NCBI GenBank assembly: GCA_018398765.1
Contig: JAHBMJ010000768.1
Span: 17,501 to 39,005 of the forward strand
Length of the DNA stretch: 21,505 bases
From: Chromera velia
Taxonomy: Eukaryota > Sar > Chromeraceae
Direction of reading: 5' to 3'
Shown here: one piece after another, positions 6,607 through 17,406 of the stretch
How positions within the stretch are numbered: position 1 is the stretch's first letter
How the letters are laid out: each line of letters opens with the position of its first letter
The notes under the pieces: model-generated
The model's database searches: none
What the model was told of the DNA's origin: nothing
What the model saw: the letters and a program-made list of their open reading frames with translations, nothing else
Position numbers and translations under genes: made by a program

Positions 6607-9600
6607 GCCTTTCTCTGTCTGCAACGGATGCCTAGACACAGCAGCAGCTGCCTTTTAACTCCGCAAACGATGCGGCGGCCCAGAGACAGGGGTCTCGCCC
6701 TTCTCTGTCTGCGAGAATGGAGAGATGTACAGAGAGAGAGAGTGATCTGTACCCTTCTTTGTCTGCAAGGAAGAAAGATGTACAGAGAGAGAGGTCTCTG
6801 CCCTTCTCTGTCTGCAAAAAGAAAGATGTACAGAGAGAAGTGTCTCTGCCCTTCTCTCTCTTCAAAGAAGAAAGATGTACAGAGAGAGGGTTCCTGCCCT
6901 TCTCTGTCTGCAAAGAATCAAGATATAGAGAGAGGGGTCTCTGCCCTTCTCTGTCTATAAAGAAGAAGGACGTACAGAGAGAGGGGTTTCTGCCCTTCTC
7001 TGTCTACAAAGAATGAAGATGTACACAGAGATGGTCCTGCCCTTCTCTGTCTGTAAAGAAGAAATATGTATAGAAAGAGGGGTCTTTGCCCTTCTCTATC
7101 TCCAAAACATTTAAGAAAGATGTACAGAGAGAGAGATCTTTAGCCTTCTCTGTCTGCAAAAAAGAAAGATGTACAGAGAGAGCGTCCTGTCCTTCTCTGT
7201 TTGCAAAGAAGAAACATGCACACAAAGAGGGTTCTTTGGGCTTCGATCTCTGTTTGCAAAAAATGAAGATGTACAAAGAGAGGGGTCTTTACCCTTCTCT
7301 GTCTGCAAAAAAGAAAGATGTACAGAGAGAGGTGTCTCTGCCCTTCTCTGTCTGTAAAGAAGAAAGATGCGTGGGCCACTAACTCCCGGAGAGTTCAGGG
7401 CCGAAAACCTAAAATCGGAGTATGTCCTGCGGACTGTGTCATTCCGGAGAGTTCACAAAGGCTCAAATAACCTAAAAACGGAGAGTGATCACCATCATCG
7501 GTGTGTCACGATTCGATACCCTAAATACAGAGTGTGTTAGAGACATACACCGCGAGTTGTTGACCCATGGAAGGATGTACAGAGAGAGAGGTCTTGCCCT
7601 TCTCTGTCTGTAAAGAAGAAAGATGTACAGAGAGAGGAATCTTTGGCCTTCTCTGTCTACAAAGAAGAAAGATGCACAGAGAGAGGGATCTTTGACCTTC
7701 GATCTCTGTCTACAAAGAAAAAAGATGTACAGAGAGAAGTATCTCTGCTCTTCTCTGTCTGGAAAGCAGAATGATGTACAAAGAGAGGGATTTTTGCTCT
7801 TGTCTGGCTGCAAAGAATGAAGGTAAGCAGAGAAAGGGATCTTTGGCCTTCGATCTCTATCTGCAAAGAATGAAAAGATGCACAGAAAGAGGGTTCTCTG
7901 TCCTTTTCTATCTGCAAAGAAGAACGATGTACAGAGAGAAGGGTCCTGCCTTTCTCTGTCTGTAAAGAAGAAGATGTACAGAGAGAGGGGTCCTGCCCTT
8001 CTCTATCTGCAAAGAAGAGAGATGTAGAGAGAGAGGGGTCCTGCCCTTCTTTATCTGCAAAAAAAAAAGATATACAGAGAGAGGGTCCTGCCTTTCTCTG
8101 TCTGCAAAGAATGAAGCTGTATAAAGAGAGGGGTCTCTGCCCTAAGGCTTCTCTGTCTGCAAAGAAGAAAGATGTATAGAGAGAGGGTCCTGCCCTTCTC
8201 TGTCTGCAAAGAAGCTAGAAAGATATACAGAGAGAAGGGACCCGGTCCTGCCCTTCTCTATCTGCAAAGAATGGAGCTGCACAAAGAGAGGGGTCTCTGC
8301 CCTTCTCTGTCTGCAAAGAAGAAACTTTGAGATGGACAGAGAGAGGGTCTTGCCCTTCTCTGTCTATAAAGAAGAAAAATATATAGAGGGAGGGGTCCTG
8401 CCCTTCTTTCTCTGCAAAAAAGAAAGATGTACAGAGAGAAGGGTCCTGCCCTAAGGCTTCTCTGTCTGCAAAGAAGAAGATGTATAGAGAGAGGGGTCTC
8501 TGCCCTTCTTTGTCTACAAAGAAGAAAGATGTACAGAGAGAGGGGTCCTGCCCTTCTCTGTTTGCAAACAAGAAAGATGTACAGGGAGAGGTTCCCACCC
8601 TTCTCTGTCTGCAAGAAGAAAGATGTACAGAGAGAGGGTCCTACCTTTTTTTGTCTACAAAGAAGAGAGATATACAAAGAGAGGCGTTAGACTCTCTGCC
8701 CTTCTCTGTCTACACAGAAGAAAGATGTATAGAGAGAGAGATCTCTGCCCTTCTCTGTCTGCACAGAAGAAAGATGTACAGAAAAAGGGTTCTCTCCCCT
8801 TCCTCTGTCTGCAAAAAAGAAGGATGTACAGAGAGAGGGGTCTCTGCCCTTCTTTGTCTGCAAAGAATGAAGATGCACAGAGAGAGGGGTCCTGCCCTTC
8901 TCTGTCTGTAAGGAATGAAGATGTACAGAGAGATAGGTCCTGCCCTTCTCTGTCTGCAAAGAAGAAAGATGTACAGAGAGAGGGTCTCGCCCTTCTTTAT
9001 CTGCAAAGAAGAAAGATCTACAGAGAGAGGGGTCTCTGCCCGTCTCTGTCTACAAAGAAGAAGATGTACAGAGAGAGGGGTCTCTGCCCTTCTCTGTCTG
9101 TGAAGAAGAAAGATGTACAGAGAGAAGGTCTTGCCCTTCTCTGTCTGCAACGAAGAAAGATGTACAGAAAGAGGGTCCTGCCCTTCTCTGCCTGCAAAGA
9201 AGAAAGATATACAGAGAGAGGGTCCTGGCCTTCTCTGTTTACAAAAAAAAAAATGTACAGAGAGATGGGTCCTGCCCTTCTCTGTCTGCAATTTAAAAGA
9301 AGAAAAATGTATAAAGAGAGGGGTCATGCCTTCTCTATCTGCAAAGAAGAGAGACGTACAGAAGAAGGGTCCTGCCCTTCTCTGTCTGCAAAGAAGAAAG
9401 ATGTACAGAGACAGGTCCTGCCCTTCTCTGTCTACAAAAAAGAAAAATATATAGAGAGGGGGGTCCTACCCTTCTCTGTCTGCAAAGAAGAAAGATGTAC
9501 AGAGAGAGGGGTCCTGCCCTTCTCTGTCTGCAAAGAAGAACGATATACAGAGAGAAGGGTCCTACCCTTCTCTGTCTGCAAAGAATCAAGACGTACAGAG

Positions 9601-12600
9601 AGAGGGTCCTGCCCTTCTCTGTCTACAAAGAAGAAAGATGTACAGAGAAAGCCGTCCTGCCCTTCTCTGTCTGTAGAGAATGAAAAAATACAGAAAAAGG
9701 GTCCTGTCCTTCTCTGTCTGTAAAGAAGAAAGATGTATACAGAGAGGGGTCGTGCCCTTCATGATTGCAAAAAAGAAAGATGTACAGAGAGATGGGTCTT
9801 TTGCCCTTCTCTGACTGCAAAGAAGAAAGATATACAGAGAGATGGGTCTCTGCCCTTCTCTGTCTGCAAAGAATGAAGATGTACAGAGAGAGGGGTCTCC
9901 TCCCTTCTTTTTCTGCAAAGAAGAAGATGTACAAAGAAAGGGGTCCTGCTCTTCTCTGTCTGCAAAGAAGAAAGATGTACTAAGAAAGGGGTTTTGCCGT
10001 TCTCTGTCTGCATAAAAGAAAGATATACAGAGACACGGGTCCTGCCTTTCTCTGTCTCCAAAGAATCAGGATATATAGAGAGAGGGGTTCCTGCCCTTCT
10101 CTGACTGTATAGAAGAAAGATGTATAGAGAGAAGGGTCCCGCCCCTCTTTGTCTGCAAAGAAGACAGATGTACAGAGAGAGGAGTCTCTACCCTTCTCTG
10201 TCTGCAAAGAAGAAAAATGTACAAAGAGCGGTCCTACCCTTCTCTGTCTTCTATCTGCAAAGAAGAAAGATGTACAGAGAGAGGGGTCCTGCCCTTCTCT
10301 GTCTGCAAAGAATGAAGATGTACAGAGAGAGGGGTCCTGCCCATCTCTGTCTGTAAAGAATGAAGATGTACAGAGAGAGGGTCCTGCCCTTCTCTGTGTG
10401 CAAAGAATTAAGATGTATAGAGAGAAGGTCCTGCCCTTCCCTGTCTACAAAGAAGAAAGATGTATAGAGAGAGCGGTCCTGCCCTTCTCTATCTGTAAAG
10501 AATGAAGACATACAGAGAGAGGGTCCTGCTCTTCTCTGTCTGCAAAGAAGAAAAATGTACAGAGAGCGGATCCTGCCCTTCTCTGTCTGCAAAGAAGACA
10601 AATGTACAGAGAGAGGGGGCCCTGCCCTTCTCTGTCTGCAAAGAAGAAAGATATACAGAGAGAGGGGTCCTGCCCTTCTCTGTCTGCACAGAAGAAAGAT
10701 GTACAGAGAGAGAGGTCCTGCCCTTCTCTGTCTGCAAAGAAGAAGATGTACAGAGAGATGGGTCCCTGCCCTTCTTTGTCTGCAAAGAAGAAAGATGTAC
10801 ACAGAGACAGTCCTGCCCTTCTTTGTCTGCAAAGAAGAAAGATGTACAGAGAGAGGGATGCCACCTTTCTCTGTCTGTAAAGAAGAAAGATGTACAGAGA
10901 GAGGTTCCTGCCCCTCTCTATTTGCAAAGAAGAAAGATATACAGAGAGAGGGTCCTGGCCTTCTCTGTCTGTAAAGAAGAAAGATGTACAGAGAGAGGGG
11001 TCCTGCCTTTCTCTGTCTACAAAGAAAAGAGATGTATAGAGAAGAGGATCCTGCTCTTCTCTGTCTACAAAGAAGAAAGATGTACAGAGAGATGGGTCTC
11101 TGCCCTTCTCTGTCTGCAAAGAAGAAAGATATACAGAGAGAAGGTCTCTGCCCTTCTCTGTCTGCAAAGAAGAAAGATGTACAGAGAGAGAGGTCCTACC
11201 CTTCTCTGTCTGCAAAGAAGAAAGATGTACAGAGAAAGGGTCCTGCCCTTCTCTATCTGCAAAGAAAAAAGATATACCGAGAGAGGGGTCCTGCCCTTCT
11301 CTATTTGCAAAGAAGAAAGATATGTAGAGAGAGGGGTCTCTGCCCTTCTCTGTCTGCAAAGAAGAAGATATACAAAGAGAGGAGTCCTGCCCTTCTCTGT
11401 CTGCAAAGAAGAAAGATGTACAGAGAGAGGGGTCTCTGCCCTTCTCTGTCTGCAAAGAAGAAGATGTACAAAGAGATAGGTCTCTGCCCTTCTCTATCTG
11501 TAAATAAGAAACATACACAGAGAGAGGGGTTCCAGCCATCTCTGTCTGCAAAGAAGAAAGATGTGCAGAGAGAGGGGTCTCTGCCCTTCTCTGTCTGCAG
11601 ATAAGAAAGATGTATAGAGAGAGGGGTCTCTGCCCTTCTCTGTCTGCAAAGAAGAAAGATGTACAGCGAGAGAATCCTGCTCTTCTCTGTCTGCAAAGAA
11701 GAAAGATGTACAGAGAGATGGGTCTCTGCCCTTCTCTGTCTGCAAAGAAGAAAGATGTACAGAGAGAAGGTCTCTGCCCTTCTCTGTCTGCAAAGAAGAA
11801 AGATGTACAGAGAGAGAGGTCCTGCCCTTCTCTGTCTGCAAAGAAGAAAGATGTACAGAGAAAGGGTCCTGCCCTTCTCTATCTGCAAAGAAGAAAGATG
11901 TACCGAGAGAGGGGTCCTGCCCTTCTCTATTTGCAAAAAAGAAAGATATGCAGAGAAAGGGATGCCGCCTTTCTCTGTCTGTAAAGAAGAAAGATGTACA
12001 GAGAGAGGTTCCTGCCCCTCTCTGTCTGCAAAGAAGAAAGATGTACAGAGAGAGGGGTCCTGCCTTTCTCTGTCTACAAAGAAAAGAGATGTATAGAGAG
12101 ATGGGTCTCTACCCTTCTCTGTCTACAAAGAAGAAAGGTGTACAGAGAGAGGGTCCTGCCCTTCTCTATCTGCAAGGAAGAAAGATGTACAGAGAGAGGG
12201 GTCTCTGCCCTTCTCTGTCTGCAAAGAAGAAAGATGTACAGCGAGAGGATCCTGCTCTTCTCTGTCTACAAAGAAGAAAGATGTATAGAGAGATGGGTCT
12301 CTGCCCTTCTCTGTCTGCAAAGAAGAAAGATATATAGAGAGAAGGTCTCTGCCCTTCTCTGTCTGCAAAGAAGAAAGATATACAGAGAGAGAGGTCCTAC
12401 CCTTCTCTGTCTGCAAAGAAGAAAGATGTACAGAGAAAGGGTCCTGCCCTTCTCTATCTGCAAAGAAAAAAGATATACCGAGAGAGGGGTCCTGCCCTTC
12501 TCTATTTGCAAAAAAGAAAGATATGCAGAGAGAGGGGTCCTGCCCTTCTCTGTCTGCAAAGAAGAAGATATACAAAGAGAGGGGTTCTGCCCTTCTCTGT

Positions 12601-15600
12601 CTGCAAAGAAGAAAGATGTACAGAGAGAGGGATCTCTGCCCTTCTCTGTCTACAGAGAAGAAGATGTACAAAGAGATAGGTCTCTGCCCTTCTCTATCTG
12701 TAAAGAAGAAAGATACATAGAGAGAGGAGTTCCAGCCATCTCCGTCTGCAAAGAAGAAAGATGTACAGAGAGAGGAGTCCTGCCCTTCTCTATCTGCAGA
12801 TAAGAAAGATGTACAGAGAGAGGGGTCTCTGCCCTTCTCTGTCTGCAAAGAAGAAAGATGTACAGCGAGAGGATCCTGCTCTTCTCTGTCTGCAAAGAAG
12901 AAAGATGTACAGAGAGATGGGTCTCTGCCCTTCTTTCTCTGCAAAAAAGAAAGATATACAGAGAGAGGGGTCCTGCCCTTCTCTGTCTGCAAAGAATAAA
13001 GATGTATAGAGAGAGGGCCCTGCCCTTCTCTGTCTGCAAAGAAGCTAGAAAGATGTACAGAGAGAGGCGTTTCTGCCCTTTTCTGTCTGCAAAGAAGAAG
13101 ATATATATAGAGAGGGGTCTCTGCCCTTCTTTGTCTACAAAGAAGAAAGATGTACAGAGAGAAGGTCTCTGCCCTTCTCTGTCTGCAAAGAAGAAAGAGT
13201 ACCGAGAGAGGGGTCCTGCCCTTCTCTATTTGTAAAGAAGAAAGATATGCAGAGAGAGGGGTCCTGCCCTTCTCTGTCTGCAAAGAAGAAGATATATAAA
13301 GAGAGGGGTCTCTGCCCTTCTCTGTCTGTAAAGAAGAAAGATGTACAGAGAGAGGGGTCTCTGCCCTTCTCTGTCTGCAGAGAAGAAGATGTATAAAGAG
13401 ATAGGTCTCTGCTCTTCTCTATCTGTAAAGAAGAAAGATACACAGAGAGAGGGGTTCCAGCCATCTCTGTCTGCAAAGAAGAAAGATGTACAGAGAGAGG
13501 AGTCCTGCCCTTCTCTATCTGCAGATAATAAAGATGTACAGAGAGATGGGTCTCTGCCCTTCTCTGTCTGCAAAGAAGAAAGATATACAGGGAGTCTCAG
13601 AGGGTCCTGCCCTTCTCTGTCTGCAAAGAAGAAAGATGTACAGAGAGTGGGGTCTCTAGCCTTCTCTGTCTGCAAAGAAGAAAGATGTACAGAGAGAGGG
13701 TCCTGCCCTTCTCTGTCTGCAAGGAAGAAAGATGTACAGAGAGAGGGGTCTCTGCCCTTCTCTGTCTGCAAAGAAGAAAGATATACAGCGAGAGGATCCT
13801 GCTCTTCTCTGTCTGCAAAGAAGAAAGATGTACAGAGAGAGGATCCTGCTCTTCTCTGTCTGCAAAGAAGAAAGATGTACAGAGAGATGGGTCTCTGCCC
13901 TTCTCTGTCTACAAAGAAGAAAGATGTACAGAGAGAAGGTCTCTGCCCTTCTCTGTCTGCAAAGAAGAAAGATGTACAGAGAGAGGGGTCCTGCCCTTCT
14001 CTGTCTGCAAAGAAGAAGATATACAAAGAGCGGTCCTACCCTTCTCTGTCTTCTACCTGCAAAGAAGAAAGATGTACAGAGAGAGGGGTCCTGCCCTTCT
14101 CTGTCTGCAAAGAATGAAGATGTACAGAGAGAGGGGTCTCTGCCCTTCTCTATCTGTAAAGAAGAAAGATATACAGAGAGAGGAGTTCCAGCCATCTCTG
14201 TCTGCAAAGAAGAAAGATGTACAGAGAGAGGAGTCCTGCCCTTCTCTATCTGCAGATAAGAAAGATGTGCAGAGAGATGGGTCTCTGCCCTTCTCTGTCT
14301 GCAAAGAAGAAAGATGTACAGCGAGAGGATCCTGCTCTTCTCTGTCTGCAAAGAAGAAAGATGTACAGAGAGATGGATCTCTGCCCTTCTTTCTCTGCAA
14401 AAAAGAAAGATGTACAGAGAGAGGGGTCCCGCCCTTCTCTATCTGCAAAGAATAAAGATGTATAGAGAGAGGGCCCTGCCCCTCTCTGTCTGCAAAGAAG
14501 CTAGAAAGATGTACAGAGAGAGGCGTTTCTGCCCTTTTCTGTCTGCAAAGAAGAAGATGTATAGAGAGAGGGGTCTCTGCCCTTCTTTGTCTACAAAGAA
14601 GAAAGATGTACAGAGAGAAGGTCTCTACCCTTCTCTGTCTACAAAGAAGAAAGATATACAGAGAGAGAGGTCCTGCCTTTCTTTGTCTGCAAAGAAGAAA
14701 GATGTACAGAGAAAGGGTCCTGCCCTTCTCTGTCTGCAAAGAAGAAAGATGTACCGAGAGAGGGGTCCTGCCCTTCTCTATTTGTAAAGAAGAAAGATAT
14801 GCAGAGAGAGGGGTCCTGCCCTTCTCTGTCTGCAAAGAAGAAGATATACAAAGAGAGGGGTCCTGCCCTTCTCTGTCTGCAAAGAAGAAAGATGTACAGA
14901 GAGAGGGGTCTCTGCCCTTCTCTGTCTGCAGAGAAGAAGATGTACAAAGAGGTAGGTCTCTGCCCTTCTCTATCTGTAAAGAAGAAAGATACACAGAGAG
15001 AGGGGTTCCAGCCATCTCTGTCTGCAAAGAAGAAAGATGTACAGAGAGAGGAGTCCTGCCTTTCTCTATCTGCAGATAAGAAAGATGTACAGAGAGATGG
15101 GTCTCTGCCCTTCTCTGTCTGCAAAGAAGAAAGATATACAGGGAGTCTCAGAGGGTCCTGCCCTTCTCTGTCTGCAAAGAAGAAAGATGTACAGAGAGTG
15201 GGGTCTCTGGCCTTCTCTGTCTGCAAAGAAGAAAGATGTACAGAGAGAGCGGTCCTGCCTTTCTCTGTCTGCACAGAAGAAAGATGTACAGAGAGACGGG
15301 TCCTGCCTTTCTCTGTCTGCAAAGAATGAAGATGTACAGAAAGAGGGGTCTCCTCCCTTCTTTGTCTGCAAAGAAGAAGATGTACAAAGAGAAGGGTCCT
15401 GCTCTTCTCTATCTGTAAAGAATGAAGATGTATAGAGAGAGGGGTCCCTGCCCTTCTCTGTCTGCAAAGAATGAAAAAATGCATAGAGAGAGGGATCTTT
15501 GGCCTTCGATCTCTGTCTGCAAGGAATGAAGATATACAGAGAGAGGGGTCTCTTCCCTTCTCTGTCTGCAAAGAAGAAGATGTACAGAGAGAGGGGTCCT

Positions 15601-15925
15601 GCCCTTCTCTGTCTGCAAAGAATGAAGATGTACAGAAAGAGGGGTCTCTGCCCTTCTCTGTCTGCGAAGCATAAAAAGATGTACTGAGAGAAGAAACTCT
15701 GCCCTGCTCTGTCTGCAAAGAGTGAAGACGCACAGAGAGAGGGGTCTCTGCCCTTCTCTATCTGCGAAGCATGAAAAGATGCACTGAGAGAAGAAACTCT
15801 GCCCTGCTCTGTCTGCAAAGAGTGAAGACACACGGAGAGAGGGATCTTTGCCGTTCTTTGCCTGTTGAGAATGGAAAGATGGAGAGAGAGAGAGGTTTCT
15901 GCCCTTGTCTGTCTGCCAAGATGAA
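6607..15925 (+). repeat. Satellite array, 48/49-bp unit, about 185-190 copies
   Basis: A continuous head-to-tail array. The unit in order is CAAAGAAGAAAGATGT, ACAGAGAGAGGGGTCC, TGCCCTTCTCTGTCTG (48 bp). A common variant has GTCTCTG in place of GTCCTG and is 49 bp; others lose a G or an AAG. The copy number is estimated from length divided by ~48.4, not counted. The 48-bp consensus has no stop in any of the six frames and encodes 16-residue repeats, for example QRRKMYRERGPALLCL on plus and QTEKGRTPLSVHLSSL on minus. The 49-bp variants rotate the frame, so long open frames start and stop only where variants such as AATGAAG or CTGTAAAG introduce TGA or TAA. No conserved start context, splice pattern or domain supports a protein. 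Each unit has 11 pairs of self-complementarity. Confidence 0.97.
7375..7569. other. Non-satellite insert inside the array
   Basis: About 190 bp, starting GGGCCACTAACTCCC, that share nothing with the 48-bp unit. It has its own weak internal repetition. CCGGAGAGTTCA occurs twice (about 7386 and 7444), and CCTAAAATCGGAG, CCTAAAAACGGAG and CCTAAATACAGAG start at 7408, 7471 and 7520. Satellite resumes at GGATGTACAGAG. The flanks AAAGATG and AAGGATG resemble each other, so a simple insertion within a unit is possible. No coding potential is seen. Confidence 0.8.
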
Positions 15926-16128
15926 AAGAAGAATACAAAACTGCGGCTACATTACTTCATGCAGACGGTTAATAGATTTTAGGGGGGGGAATACTACCTT
16001 ACCTTACCTTTTGTGGGGGCCTGTATACCAAAGCCAGGCTGCCCTTTCATGGACGGGCGGGGAGCGTCTTTCTGGGATCTTCTGATGCTCTGCAGTCAGG
16101 CAGAAGACAAGGATGCACAGTGATTCAT
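15926..16128. other. Junction between satellite and R1, nothing recognised
   Basis: A short unique stretch with a G-run (about 15981-15988), three tandem ACCTT pentamers just after it, and no credible gene. Confidence 0.5.
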
Positions 16129-16489
16129 TGTCACCACTTCTACTAAAGCACGTAATATGGGTGGGAAATGTGAGAGATTCGTAATCCCTTCTCTGCATGA
16201 GAAATTATGAGAGCGACTTCAAGGATCGAGATGTGAGGAGACGCCGACTTCCATGAGTCGGCTTATTTGTGTTCAACATGGTCACTAACCTTTACAGCGG
16301 TCTTTAACACGTCGAATCGATGCTCATTAGGCTCCCTGTCCTCATGTCACCCTGCACATTAGCAAGGGAAGAGAGCGAGGGAATATATATGGGCAACACT
16401 TGTTGTGGATCTAGTGGTTATGTTGCGAAGAGGGTGCTCACCTTAAGGTGGCATCCCTCTACCTTTGTGCCGACTGGAAGGGGCTTTCC
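16129..16489 (+). repeat. Dispersed repeat R1, copy 2
   Basis: A direct-orientation copy of 3507-3873, about 12.6 kb downstream and on the other side of the satellite. It has the same landmarks in the same order (AAAGCACGT, TCACCCTGCACATTAGCAAG, CTCACCTTAAGGTGGCATCC). It carries transitions, small deletions and a stop in the frame that is open in copy 1. Its right end is again followed within a few bases by an E element, here in plus orientation. Confidence 0.9.
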
Positions 16490-16509
16490 GGCCCAGTTGC
16501 TCCTCTGCC

Positions 16510-16671
16510 TAGTCTCTTCTTTTACCTCTCTAGGAGGAGGCTCTTTCAAAAGGGGACTGAAGAAAGAACGCTGCAACCTCTTTCGGCTGTTGTGTTCCAT
16601 CTAATTTTGGAGGTCTTACGATCGCCGTCTTTCAACTTGAAACCTCCCTACCTTTTCGGTTGGGGGGCTCT
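16510..16671 (+). repeat. Dispersed repeat E, 5' part only
   Basis: Begins TAGTCTCTTCTTTTACC and follows the reverse complement of 4405 down to about 4258, through GGAGGAGGCTCTTTCAA and TTTTGGAGGTCTTACGA to GGTTGGGGGGCTCT. It contains a ~17-bp insertion after CCTCTTT. Homology to E stops here and the sequence continues as an unrelated stretch, so the element is 3'-truncated or recombined. Confidence 0.85.
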
Positions 16672-17400
16672 TGTGAGAGAAAGTACATGCGGGGCGGCAT
16701 ATCGAGGCGCACTGGGTGGGCCGCGCGGACCTTTAGTGGGCCGAGGCCTGCATGCGTGCGTCAAACTGAATGTATCATTCTTTCAAATTGTTCAGACTCG
16801 AATTGAGTGCATACGCCAGCGATACTTAAGTCTGGCTTGAATGTGAGCTCCTGTGATTGAAGGAAACTGTGAGTGCGATCAGTCTGTCAGTGGTTGAAAG
16901 TGATAAGATGGCAGTTCAATCAGTCAGACACACACTGGTGCATGGGCGTGGGTCATGCAGTTTCTTATGTTGAAGCAGTGACGGAATCGCTGTCAATGCA
17001 CTGCCGTCTCCAGTAAACATCTTAACTGTTGCTAGAAGATGGAGTCGAGAAGACTGAAGAACTTTGCTATCTGGTAGGTTCAGACTTTCCTGATTGTTCT
17101 GTTTTGTTCAAGTCTATGTACTTGGCCGTTCCCTAGCTAAGTATATAGCGTACCATCACAGCTAAAGGAAAAATTTTTAAAACGGTCTCCAACACCAAAA
17201 CGGTCTCCAAAACAACCCTATCCCACAGGCATGTTTGGGCAGTAAACAGTAGTTAAAAAGTAGAAACAAAGAGTTTTAAATATTCTGCAAGTGCATTTTT
17301 GTGTTCATGAATTATAGTTAGCGAGTGCTATAGAAAAAATATATTACGCTTGCATGTATGATGGTGTATGACCGAGTGCAAGCCTGCATCCGCGCGCCCC
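16672..17400. other. Intergenic, no gene seen
   Basis: No open frame with coding character and no structural RNA recognised. A short direct repeat AAAACGGTCTCCAA occurs twice between about 17180 and 17212. GC content falls toward the right. Confidence 0.5.
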
Positions 17401-17406
17401 CCAGTG

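Noticed and set aside
8623-9723. A 366-codon plus-strand open frame, and similar frames of 250-386 codons on both strands up to 15938, as protein genes
   Set aside because: All are readings of the 48/49-bp satellite. The consensus is open in six frames, boundaries fall wherever a unit variant adds a stop, and many mutually overlapping frames exist at each position. None has a domain or start context.
6607-15925. CRISPR array
   Set aside because: The sequence is eukaryotic, and units are head-to-tail with no unique spacers. The variation is satellite-like rather than repeat/spacer.
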